Positions 7,045-15,229 of a stretch of 22,139 nt of DNA are shown one piece after another. The DNA is from Verrucomicrobia bacterium SCGC AAA164-M04 (GTDB lineage Bacteria; Verrucomicrobiota; Verrucomicrobiae; Verrucomicrobiales; Akkermansiaceae). Location of the stretch: contig KB912139.1 of the NCBI GenBank assembly GCA_000383735.1, positions 1 through 22,139 of the forward strand. The letters are read 5' to 3'. Position numbers and translations under genes: made by a program. Every line of letters begins with the position of its first letter. Position 1 is the stretch's first letter. A model generated the notes under the pieces. It was not told the DNA's origin. It did not search any database and worked only from the letters and a program-made list of their open reading frames with translations.

Positions 7045-10000
7045 TTACTCTTGTTCTATCCGTAATCGAACAAACCAGTCAGAATTTGAATTAGAAGGCG
7101 GTGTGAGGCGAACTATTACCGATTCTGTTCCATCTCCATTATCGACCGGCCCTCTCTCCACTTGCATCGCCAAGGAAGCACTCGCCGAAGTCCAAGGGAT
7201 CAAATTATTGGATGCTTGCACCGTATAATTGAGCCCATAAATCGAATAACCATTCCCGGTATCTCCTGAGGCATCTCCTGGATTAATACCGCGCAAACGG
7301 CGGTAGGTGAACAGAAGGTCTCCCGGTGTGATCGAATCTTCAACGAGTGTCGAAATAGCGGCATCTCCTCCTTTCTCAGGATTACCTCCAGTGGCATATT
7401 CCATGAGATTACACACCCCATCGAAATCCGGATCTGCCAACGGCGCCTCATCAATGAGAGTATAATCTGTAATCCACTGAGCATAACCCTGCGTATGACC
7501 CTGCGCCGCTTCCACAAGAACGGTGATTTCATCGACCTCGCCACTTTCTGTTTCAAGGCTCAAGACATGAGTCCCCGCCTGATCAAAAAGCACCGAAGAG
7601 CTCAGATTTTCATCATCTCCAAAAGTCACTGTGCCCGGGCCAGATTTCCTCGTCCACTTCACACGCCCTAAAGGTAACCCGCTCGCCCGCGTTCCATCCA
7701 AAGTTAGATCAAAGGCAAGGTCCGAACTCGTTTGCGACCGTTGATGGACTTCCACTGCGATCACATTTTCTCCGGCCACTAGATCCAACGGATTGAGCTC
7801 CCAATCGAAAAACGTTTTCTCGTCGTCTCCTCCAACCGTATCCTTTGCTGGGGTGGAATAAGTGACTTCTCCGGGATCCATATTGATGCGCTCTACTTCA
7901 TTCCCATTCAGATAAATCACTGCCCCATCATCAACGAGGAGACTTGTAGTCAGTGCTGAATAATCAGCCGGATCATTGAGATGAAATCTCCGCCGGAAAT
8001 AAGTTGTGATCTGTTTTTGATCGTCTACTCCGCCGTACCTAACCTTGGTGATCTCATCGTCGTCTCCATAACCAAACTTCGCTAATCCGACCTGCCAATC
8101 TCCATCAAGATACGGCAAACCTTTCCAGCCGACTGTCGGGGCAAAGCCCTGATCATCAAACTTCCAGTAATCTCCTGCTGCCACAAATTGTTGCCGCGAT
8201 TGAATCAGCCCAGCTAAGTTTGTCTTGGTATTAACAACCACTGTCACATCAAGACCTGCATCAGGAACCTCAACTACCGCCAATTCATCATCAATGATTG
8301 TGATCGAAGCGACTCCTTCCGATCCCACAGCAAACAAGTCAGTGGCGACCGGTGTTACAAAAATTGCCTCACGTCCTTCTCTTAGCGAATCATCGATGAT
8401 CGAAACCTCAAAATCTACACTCGCCTGCCCTGCTGGTATGATCACACTCTCGGGCACTCCTGAAAAGTCAACCCCGCTAATTGCATCGCCGCTCACCACC
8501 AACGAGACCTCAAAAGCCTCTTCTATCGAGCCGGATCGCGTGACTTCAACGGTGGAAGTCGCAGCGCCATTCTCCCAGAGAAATCCGTCGAGAGCTGCAA
8601 TCGAGACAACATTATCCGAAGCAACCGAAATCAACGCCGTAGCCTCCACCCCATCGGAAACTGCCGTCACCGTATAATTTCCAGGAAGGCTAGCGCTAAA
8701 CTCACCGGTGAGAGAAAGATCGGCACCTTCTGGAGCCACCGACCAGATTGGCGTCACTTCCCCAAGATTGCGTGACCCACTCAATTCGAGATCAAAACTC
8801 AAATCACTACTCATCGCATCTTCCTGATGAATCTCCGCCGCGATTACATTCTCCCCCTCCACCAACAATTCCGGGTCAACTGCAAAATGAATTAGAATCT
8901 CCTCGTAGGTCGATGAAATTTCATTCCACGCTTCAGTTCCGGAACTCACGGTTCCCAACGTCAAATTATCACGAGCAATCTCAGAGCCATTCAAAAAGAC
9001 CCGCACACCATCATCCCGCTTCACCGACAACTTCAATCGTGATACTTCGCTCACATCCGTCACCGAAAACCTCCGACGAAACCAAGTCGTAGTGTGCTTG
9101 TCAGCAGCATTTGAACCATAACTCACAACCGTCGCTTGGCTGTCACCATAGCCCAACTCGGCCACGCCAGACGCCCAAGCCGAGTCATCAAAACTTTCAT
9201 CCATCCAATTTGTCCCCGGATTCACTCCTGTATCAAGATAGTTCCAAGTATCGCCCATTGGCACAAAAACACTCTCAGCTTGAGTATTGTTCCAAACTTG
9301 TGATGTAAGCTGCACCGGGGTCGCAACATCGGACAAAGTATACCGAGGCGTCACCGTTAAGACTCGGGTAGGCGCTCGAGGAACCACTGAGCGATGACCC
9401 CAAAAATCTACCCCTTCAAGATCCGGACGAGGCGTGACAGGCATTGCCATCGATGATTGAAAAACCTCCCCATCTCGCATCGCCTTAATTGTGATTTTCG
9501 ACGCAGTCGAAAGACCTGCCAAAAGATACGTCCCGTCCTCCATCGTGATTGATTGTTGATCCGAACCTTCCACGGAGACCCGCGCTCCCGCTACTGGCAG
9601 GCCGCCTTGCAAAACACGTCCACTCACCACTCCGTTGCTGGAGGGGTTTCCCACTTTAACCAAGACCCGATCTCTAGAGATACCCCCTTTACGATCCGAG
9701 CATGTCACCGTCACCGCATACCAGCCCACCCTGCTCCATCGACGACTCGCATTCGCCTGATTCAGACCTTCCGGTGCAAATTCATTTCCAATATCGTAAT
9801 CCCACGCATACGCCAGCGCATCGCCGTCCGGATCACTTCCATTCGCCGTAAAAGCGACCTCCTGGCCCACCGACACAGCTAAAGTATTTGCCGTAAGAGA
9901 AACCGTCGGGGACCGATTCGTCCCTCCTTCAAAAACCGCTGACAATTTTGGCTGAATCAAAAAGTCCGAACTTGCCGAACCATTGTTCAAGCCATGAATC

Positions 10001-12288
10001 GCGAGGACATTCTCCCCCGGCACAAGAGCCGCCAGACCCAAATCGACAATGAATTCTTGATAATCTTCCGCCAGACTGTCCCTGCGGTTTCTAGCGGCAC
10101 CAGAATCCCATTCTAGAGACCCCGGAGCATTATCCTCCGCGATTTTCACTCCATTCAAATAAGCTACGAAGCCATCGTCATATCGCATCCTTAGTTTCAG
10201 CGAGGAAATATTAGCAAGATCAAGTTCCTCATTGATATTAAATGGGACACGAATGTAACAAGACTCGCTGTTGTTTCTCATCGACGTTCTTACATCCACC
10301 CCAAAATAAGGGAGGTAGTTTGAATTAGTATCGTAGCCCACTCCCAATAATCCTGAGAAAGGCCAGCCACTGTCATCGAAATTCAGGGCCGTCCAGTCGG
10401 TTCCCGTTGCTGTCAGGGAATCGGGAACGATGGCAGTGCAATCGTCATTTTCACCTACAAGTGGCACTTCGTTTCCCGTCGCCAGATGGACGTGAACATC
10501 AATATACTCATTGGGTGCGGTTCCACCACGTGCAACCGGGGTAACGCTCACATTGCTTTCCGAATCGGTATAAGTCCGCCCTATCAAGAGAGGAGCATCC
10601 CACTTATCGCTATTATCTCGAGTCGTAGAGCCACTTCCTACCGACCCTTCATCGGAGTAGGGAGTCATGTCCAACAAGGTGCTTGTCCCTCCACCACTAC
10701 CTGACCAATTAAATAGAATCCCGTTCAACAAAAAATCATTATCAGAATTTCGATTGGGCTGGCGCCAAGCCGTCCGATAGCTCAACCAATATTTTGGGTA
10801 GAGTCCCCCTGAGGGAATCCGAATCGCCCGAAGTCCCGTGACGTCTTGATCGTCATTTTGGTATAGCCGATATGTCCCCGATTGATCACCCGTGGTAATA
10901 TCGACAATGTCACTGTCAGTGACCCAGTCCAAGCGCCACTTTTCGTGCACCGTGAAATGCGGTAAAGCCGGATTGTTCATGTCACTTCCATTTTGCGCAC
11001 TCATCACACTAAACCGATGTCCATACTCTATCCGGCCGGCACCATTGCTCGGGGTCGCTCCACGCGGGCTGAGATCGCTCGTATAGTTGTAGTAAGCATG
11101 CGATAATCCCAAGTTATGCCCAAACTCGTGACCCGAAGTCCGCAACGAAGTGTAACCTTTTTGATGGTGACTTTTTCTTCCACCCACCTGCGCTATTCCG
11201 GCATAACCACCAATTCCACCATCCGAAATAATGGTGTAGAAATCATAATTCCGATAGTCCCAGTCCAACCCCTTTGATTCCCCAAGAATAATCGCAGCAG
11301 CGCGTGCTTCGTCCATCATCTTACCCAGCCCCTGCTCGACATAACCCGACTTGTTTTCTGCCAAAGTGATAACGTCTGGAAAGACCGTAGTGACATTCAG
11401 TTTCCCATATGACGCAATGCGGTAATGCTCAGCAACATCGTCCTGATGACTCTGCGCTGTTGCTAGAGAAACCGGCTCATACCCTAGGTCCTGATCCGCA
11501 AAGCGAACTCGTAAATAAAGGATTCTCTTGCTACCCTCTGTCCACGTGCTTTCTGCTATCAAAGATTCACTAGCCCGGACTACCGCTGGCCCCGGAACAT
11601 TTTCATCCGCCACTGTCTTTGCGATGTAAAAATCAAGCTCCTCTTCACTCGCAAACTGCCTTTGCTCACCAAAAGACTCGGCCAGCAATCCCTTTCGTAA
11701 AACCGGGTCAGGCGAAACTGCCATCACATCATCGAGGGAAATCCCATGAACCGAAATCCGATCTTTGGTAAGCAACTCAGCCCGGCGACCATAAGTAAAT
11801 GCTCGATAGCGCTTCTCATTTACCGTCACAAAACGCTCCTCGTCCGGTGCCCTTACCGGCCGAACAAATCCACCAGTATAACAACTTACCACGCGCTCAA
11901 ATTCTCCTGCATCAGAAATCGAAACCTCTAGCAACTCACTAATTTCTTCCGGAAGCCCTACTCGACCCTCATTCGAAATCGCTCTCTCCAAAGCCTCTCT
12001 CGGATTAGTCCTAATTAAGTGTTTCATTGTCACTCTCCGCTCTCGGGCAAGAGTCAAGCCTTCATCCAAGTCAATCCGCTCATCAGATTTTCGATACGCT
12101 TTTAACCAGTCCTGAAATTCTTCCGGCGCTTCCCAAACAAGATCAATCTTTTCAAAATGCCTTTCCTTTTGAATCTGCTGAACTACTTCCCCCTCTTTAT
12201 ACTGGGACTCCACAGGTCGTCGATTCAACCACACCAGACACACCAATAGAACTGGCATTCCGACACAGATCAATCGCACTGGTTTCAT
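7045..12288 (-). CDS. Giant secreted M11-like metzincin metalloprotease with repeated jelly-roll, PKD and Calx-beta domains
   Basis: The 1747-residue protein starts at ATG 12288, followed by a hydrophobic export segment (residues about 5-22). An upstream in-frame TTG (12336) would bury that segment, so I reject it. After a pro-region, the catalytic domain has the zinc motif HEFGHNLGLSH (387-397; H387, E388, H391, H397) and a Met-turn at RFSVM429, the arrangement of gametolysin-type (M11) metzincins. C-terminal order: jelly-roll 631-787, PKD 792-881 (ANGSDPDGDALAYAWDYD), carboxypeptidase-regulatory-like 887-937, jelly-roll 1007-1174, Calx-beta 1227-1336, jelly-roll 1367-1536, then a calcium-loop block DPDFDGVCNLMEYATGGNP (about 1619-1637) and a verrucomicrobial end module. 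No cell-wall sorting signal is evident. The gene follows the CE15 gene by 73 bases on the same strand. The protease class is secure; the M11 subgroup and protein substrate are inferred. Confidence 0.88.
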   Translation of the reverse strand: MKPVRLICVGMPVLLVCLVWLNRRPVESQYKEGEVVQQIQKERHFEKIDLVWEAPEEFQDWLKAYRKSDERIDLDEGLTLARERRVTMKHLIRTNPREALERAISNEGRVGLPEEISELLEVSISDAGEFERVVSCYTGGFVRPVRAPDEERFVTVNEKRYRAFTYGRRAELLTKDRISVHGISLDDVMAVSPDPVLRKGLLAESFGEQRQFASEEELDFYIAKTVADENVPGPAVVRASESLIAESTWTEGSKRILYLRVRFADQDLGYEPVSLATAQSHQDDVAEHYRIASYGKLNVTTVFPDVITLAENKSGYVEQGLGKMMDEARAAAIILGESKGLDWDYRNYDFYTIISDGGIGGYAGIAQVGGRKSHHQKGYTSLRTSGHEFGHNLGLSHAYYNYTSDLSPRGATPSNGAGRIEYGHRFSVMSAQNGSDMNNPALPHFTVHEKWRLDWVTDSDIVDITTGDQSGTYRLYQNDDQDVTGLRAIRIPSGGLYPKYWLSYRTAWRQPNRNSDNDFLLNGILFNWSGSGGGTSTLLDMTPYSDEGSVGSGSTTRDNSDKWDAPLLIGRTYTDSESNVSVTPVARGGTAPNEYIDVHVHLATGNEVPLVGENDDCTAIVPDSLTATGTDWTALNFDDSGWPFSGLLGVGYDTNSNYLPYFGVDVRTSMRNNSESCYIRVPFNINEELDLANISSLKLRMRYDDGFVAYLNGVKIAEDNAPGSLEWDSGAARNRRDSLAEDYQEFIVDLGLAALVPGENVLAIHGLNNGSASSDFLIQPKLSAVFEGGTNRSPTVSLTANTLAVSVGQEVAFTANGSDPDGDALAYAWDYDIGNEFAPEGLNQANASRRWSRVGWYAVTVTCSDRKGGISRDRVLVKVGNPSSNGVVSGRVLQGGLPVAGARVSVEGSDQQSITMEDGTYLLAGLSTASKITIKAMRDGEVFQSSMAMPVTPRPDLEGVDFWGHRSVVPRAPTRVLTVTPRYTLSDVATPVQLTSQVWNNTQAESVFVPMGDTWNYLDTGVNPGTNWMDESFDDSAWASGVAELGYGDSQATVVSYGSNAADKHTTTWFRRRFSVTDVSEVSRLKLSVKRDDGVRVFLNGSEIARDNLTLGTVSSGTEAWNEISSTYEEILIHFAVDPELLVEGENVIAAEIHQEDAMSSDLSFDLELSGSRNLGEVTPIWSVAPEGADLSLTGEFSASLPGNYTVTAVSDGVEATALISVASDNVVSIAALDGFLWENGAATSTVEVTRSGSIEEAFEVSLVVSGDAISGVDFSGVPESVIIPAGQASVDFEVSIIDDSLREGREAIFVTPVATDLFAVGSEGVASITIIDDELAVVEVPDAGLDVTVVVNTKTNLAGLIQSRQQFVAAGDYWKFDDQGFAPTVGWKGLPYLDGDWQVGLAKFGYGDDDEITKVRYGGVDDQKQITTYFRRRFHLNDPADYSALTTSLLVDDGAVIYLNGNEVERINMDPGEVTYSTPAKDTVGGDDEKTFFDWELNPLDLVAGENVIAVEVHQRSQTSSDLAFDLTLDGTRASGLPLGRVKWTRKSGPGTVTFGDDENLSSSVLFDQAGTHVLSLETESGEVDEITVLVEAAQGHTQGYAQWITDYTLIDEAPLADPDFDGVCNLMEYATGGNPEKGGDAAISTLVEDSITPGDLLFTYRRLRGINPGDASGDTGNGYSIYGLNYTVQASNNLIPWTSASASLAMQVERGPVDNGDGTESVIVRLTPPSNSNSDWFVRLRIEQE
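7681..8190 (-). repeat. Jelly-roll repeat 3 of the giant protease
   Basis: Residues about 1367-1536. Shares with repeat 2 the blocks W..L..G/FGYGDD, TTYFRRRFHLNDP, VDDGAVIYLNGNEV and AGENVIAVEVHQRSQTSSDLAFDLTLDG. This is a galactose-binding-like or PA14-like beta sandwich (inferred). Confidence 0.7.
8767..9270 (-). repeat. Jelly-roll repeat 2 of the giant protease
   Basis: Residues about 1007-1174. Shares with repeat 3 FDDSAWASGVAELGYGD, TTTWFRRRFSVTD, RDDGVRVFLNGSEIARDN and EGENVIAAEIHQEDAMSSDL. It is clearly closer to repeat 3 than to repeat 1. Confidence 0.7.
9928..10398 (-). repeat. Jelly-roll repeat 1 of the giant protease
   Basis: Residues about 631-787, directly after the catalytic region. 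Shares FDDSGWPFSGLLGVGYD, YDDGFVAYLNGVKIAEDN and PGENVLAIHGLNNGSASSDF with the other copies, but is the most diverged: it has YIRVPF in place of the FRRRF block. Confidence 0.65.
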
Positions 12289-12361
12289 TAGTTGCTGGGA
12301 AGACTTACGTATAAACCTTCTTGAGGCCAAAAGCAAATTCCGGTTCCCTTAAGTAAGGGGT

Positions 12362-13675
12362 CTAACGCTTGAAATGCCGGTCGGCAAAGTTCAAGTATTG
12401 TTCCCAATCATAGGCCGTGACTGCATGTGCCCCATTACGGAGGTGATAGCCAATCGTGCCTTGGACTGGGGCGTTGGGTGCCGGCATCTTTGGACTTGGC
12501 AAGCCAGTCTTTCCGAAAAGCTCATAAACAGGAGAGACAGCGAGCGCGGCGAGAAATTCTCCATGGGGATCAGCCCATTGATCCTGAGTGGCGCTTGCGA
12601 CATAGAGCGGACGAGGAGCTACGAGCGCTAGCAGCATGTGTTGATCGACTGGTAGGTCTTGTTCTCGATGGGCAAACTCTGCGTGATTCCTGCAGAACCA
12701 ATAGCCAACCGGCTTGATCATGTGGTGAATCCTCTCACCAAACTCACGGCGATAGAGCGCAGCTCCACCACATCCTGAGTTATTGCTGATCACAAGGCCA
12801 AAGCGCTGATCCTGAGCCCCTGCCCAAAGGGCAGTTTTCCCAAGACGCGAATGCCCGATGACCGCAACCTGTTTCGCATTAATAGCCGATTCAGATTCAA
12901 TGATGTAGTCAAGCATCCGCGAAAGACCCCATGCCCAAGCGCCAATAGTGCCCCATTCACCCGGATCAGGTTTTGATTGATCATCGCGATAAAAGAGCGG
13001 GTGAATGCCATCGGTGAAATCGTGTTGGTAATTGTCTGGATCAATATCTCCGCAATAAGCGGTAGCAACAGCATAGCCCTTTTTTATAAGTCGTTCGATT
13101 TGCCAACGTTCGTGGTAGACCCCTCGAGTAGCCTCGGTCGCTCGGTTATTCTTAATTCCGATTTGAGACTTCCCAGCCATCCATCGAGGGTTAATTTGAA
13201 TCTTTGAGTCAGCATGGACAGTCTGATTGCCATAAAAATTGAGGCCCATAAAACAGGGTGCTGGTTCATCTACTTGGTTAGGGAGGTAGACAAGGAGATC
13301 GATCGACAACTGCTGCGCGTCATCAATGATGATCGAAATCTGCTTGCGAGTGGCACTTCCATTGAGTGCTTGTGGATCAGTATCAACAATTCGAGTTTGG
13401 AAGGGACCAAGGTCTCTAGAAGGCGTTTTGCCATAGATATGACTCTCAAGAAGAGCTTGAAGCTCAGGACGTCGTTTTTCATACCAGTTCTTGACGAACT
13501 CAGGGCCCCTAAGGTCGGACTTCAGTAATTTCGGGAGCCGATATTCGGGCACTTCTGCCTCAACGTATTTTGTGTCGGCTGGTTCGGCACCATTTAGAAA
13601 CGAGAAGAGAGAGAGCAGGACGACATAAAGCCTGATGCTTGGGTTTCCTTCCAGTGACTTAATCCAACAGATCAT
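12362..13675 (-). CDS. CE15-type glucuronoyl esterase, secreted (often annotated acetylxylan esterase)
   Basis: A 437-residue alpha/beta hydrolase with a hydrophobic export segment (residues 15-28) and likely cleavage after LNGA. The nucleophile elbow GHSRLGKTALWAGAQDQRF (S276) and the block SNNSGCGGAALYRR are diagnostic of bacterial CE15 enzymes; the catalytic His is H417 in NGAHAVTAYDW. In fungal members the acid is a Glu in an ESG block. Here that position is Asn, so an Asp in QDQWADPHGE (D365 or D369) probably serves, as in other bacterial CE15 proteins. The family cleaves esters of (4-O-methyl)glucuronate, typically between glucuronoxylan and lignin; a marine substrate could be another uronate ester. 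The gene is first in the minus-strand series, divergent from the DUF1080 gene across 224 bases. Family confidence is high, substrate low. Confidence 0.85.
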   Translation of the reverse strand: MICWIKSLEGNPSIRLYVVLLSLFSFLNGAEPADTKYVEAEVPEYRLPKLLKSDLRGPEFVKNWYEKRRPELQALLESHIYGKTPSRDLGPFQTRIVDTDPQALNGSATRKQISIIIDDAQQLSIDLLVYLPNQVDEPAPCFMGLNFYGNQTVHADSKIQINPRWMAGKSQIGIKNNRATEATRGVYHERWQIERLIKKGYAVATAYCGDIDPDNYQHDFTDGIHPLFYRDDQSKPDPGEWGTIGAWAWGLSRMLDYIIESESAINAKQVAVIGHSRLGKTALWAGAQDQRFGLVISNNSGCGGAALYRREFGERIHHMIKPVGYWFCRNHAEFAHREQDLPVDQHMLLALVAPRPLYVASATQDQWADPHGEFLAALAVSPVYELFGKTGLPSPKMPAPNAPVQGTIGYHLRNGAHAVTAYDWEQYLNFADRHFKR

Positions 13676-13899
13676 CCAACCACCATACGATTCCTGATCG
13701 AAGGCACCATCGAAAATTAGACTTAAGAGGAGAGGCTCGATTGGATCAAAATCTCAGCAGAAAAACTAGCCGCGTGATCACCTTGTTCCCCCATCTACCT
13801 CCCTTCCCTAATTTCCCAAATAACAATTTCAGCCCTTCAACCTTGAAAAGGATTCAACCTATTGACAGAAACACCCTCTCAACAAGAGTAAGCAACTTC
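13676..13899. promoter_or_regulatory. Divergent intergenic region between the CE15 and DUF1080 genes
   Basis: These 224 bases must carry the promoters for both outward-facing genes. A TTGACA at 13862-13867 could be a -35 box for the DUF1080 gene, but no good -10 box follows at normal spacing. An in-frame TTG at 13741 would extend the DUF1080 protein by 53 residues in front of its signal peptide, which is implausible, so I treat this stretch as non-coding. Confidence 0.4.
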
Positions 13900-15084
13900 A
13901 TGAAACTCTTAAGCCAGTGGCTTTTCGCCGGTCTCATCTTGACGAACTTCACCTTCGCCGAGGAAGGCAAAGGTCTTAACCCAACTCCTCTTTTCAATGG
14001 CAAGTCCCTGCAAGGATGGGCTGCGCTTCCTGGAGGGACTTGGTCTGTTGAAAATGGCGCGATCGTAGGCCGAAGCCCCAAAAGTGAAAAACGACACGGA
14101 ATGCTTTTGTCCGAAAAGCAATATTCTAATTTTGTGGTAACCGCAAAATTTCGGGTTTTATCGGGAGACAGTGGGTTTTATTTCCGCTCAGACCGGGTCA
14201 AAAGCAACGTAAGTGTCAACGGCTTCCAAGTAGAGATCGACACATCTCAGGAAACTGGAGGCCTTTACGAGACAGGCGGACGAGCGTGGGTGAAAAAACC
14301 TGATCTCGAAGCAGTGAAAAAACGGGGCTACAAGGCCGGGGAGTGGACTAGCATGGAGCTCCGCGCGATTGGCCGCGATATCGAAGTCAAAATTAACAAC
14401 GTCCTTTCGGCTAAACTGACCAAGGACAAAGGCCGGCTTAAGGGCCACTTTGGACTCCAGCTCCATGGAGGACAAAAAATGCACGTCGAATACAAAGATA
14501 TTCAAATCACTGAACTGATCGAAGAAGCTGGCTTTGTAGAATTGTTTAATGGGCAAGATCTCACCGGATGGCAAACCAATGGAAACTGGGTTGTCGAGAA
14601 AGACAATGTTGTCACCTTAAAACCTCGCCCCGGCGAAAGCGGGTGGCAGCGTTATCCCGATTACCTTACGACAAAACGTAAATACAAAAACTTTGTTCTC
14701 GATCTCGAATTTAAGTTCAACAAAAAGGGAAACTCCGGGGTCTTCATGCGGATTGGCGATCTAGAAAATCACGTCGATCATGGTTTTGAAGTTCAGATTC
14801 TCGACACCCACGGAAAAAAGAAATTTGGGCACCATGATTGTGGGGGAGTGATCCGAACATCTGCTCCCAAAAAAATGGCAGTGAAGCCAGCCGGAGAGTG
14901 GAACCGCTACACTATTACCTTAAACGGCAGTCAACTTAAGGTCATCCTCAACGGAGACCTTATCCAAGATCTCGACTTGAGCCAATCCGCGATGAAGGAT
15001 CGCCCGAATGAAGGATATATTAGCTTCCAAGACGAAGCAAAACGAATCTGGTATCGGAACGTCCGGATCAAGGAGCTTCCCTAA
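13900..15084 (+). CDS. Secreted tandem DUF1080 (3-keto-disaccharide hydrolase) protein
   Basis: The product is 394 residues from ATG 13900, with a signal peptide (MKLLSQWLFAGLILTNFTFA, cleavage near residue 20). Two DUF1080 concanavalin-like domains follow, about 28-206 and 211-394. Each begins with the LFNGKSLQGW / LFNGQDLTGW signature and then W.VE, a [F/Y]xNFV strand, SGxxxR (SGFYFR, SGVFMR), a G[F]xVxI strand and the final strand xVEYKDIQI / WYRNVRI. Some DUF1080 proteins hydrolyse 3-keto-glycosides after sugar oxidation; others probably only bind glycans. Domain 2 carries the fuller set of polar residues (HVDHGFEVQILDTHG, HHDCGG), so it is the likelier active one (inference). The neighbours are a CE15 esterase (divergent) and a formyltransferase 145 bases downstream. 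Single-domain members of about 200-260 residues are commonest, so the tandem form is notable. Confidence 0.88.
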   Translation: MKLLSQWLFAGLILTNFTFAEEGKGLNPTPLFNGKSLQGWAALPGGTWSVENGAIVGRSPKSEKRHGMLLSEKQYSNFVVTAKFRVLSGDSGFYFRSDRVKSNVSVNGFQVEIDTSQETGGLYETGGRAWVKKPDLEAVKKRGYKAGEWTSMELRAIGRDIEVKINNVLSAKLTKDKGRLKGHFGLQLHGGQKMHVEYKDIQITELIEEAGFVELFNGQDLTGWQTNGNWVVEKDNVVTLKPRPGESGWQRYPDYLTTKRKYKNFVLDLEFKFNKKGNSGVFMRIGDLENHVDHGFEVQILDTHGKKKFGHHDCGGVIRTSAPKKMAVKPAGEWNRYTITLNGSQLKVILNGDLIQDLDLSQSAMKDRPNEGYISFQDEAKRIWYRNVRIKELP

Positions 15085-15229
15085 ACGTTTTCATTCGATA
15101 ATCCGCCGGATACATACCCTTCTTAAGGCTTGATCCGCCTCTTAATTCTCCTAGTTTGGCCCACCCTTGATCGACGGCGAATTGCCTCCTCTTTCATCCA
15201 AAAGAAAACTCCTAACAATCAATCAATTC

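Noticed and set aside
6857..7228. 123-residue plus-strand frame
   Set aside because: About half of it is antisense to the 3' end of the protease gene and the product has no domain, signal or biased composition typical of a real gene.
8225..8677. 150-residue plus-strand frame rich in Ser/Thr
   Set aside because: It is entirely antisense to the Calx-beta region of the protease; the low-complexity product is what the opposite strand of such coding gives.
12289..12336. TTG start at 12336 for the giant protease
   Set aside because: It adds 16 basic residues before the export segment; ATG 12288 gives a normal N-terminus.
12346..12359. Palindrome CCCTTA-AG-TAAGGG just after the CE15 stop
   Set aside because: The loop is only two bases and there is no U-tract in the transcript; too short to call a terminator or operator.
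13741..13899. 53-residue extension of the DUF1080 protein from a TTG at 13741
   Set aside because: It would place a polar tail in front of a clear signal peptide beginning at ATG 13900.
15123..15145. Stem TTAAGGC...GCCTCTTAA after the DUF1080 gene as a terminator
   Set aside because: The stem is short with a two-base bulge and no proper T-run follows, so I do not call it.
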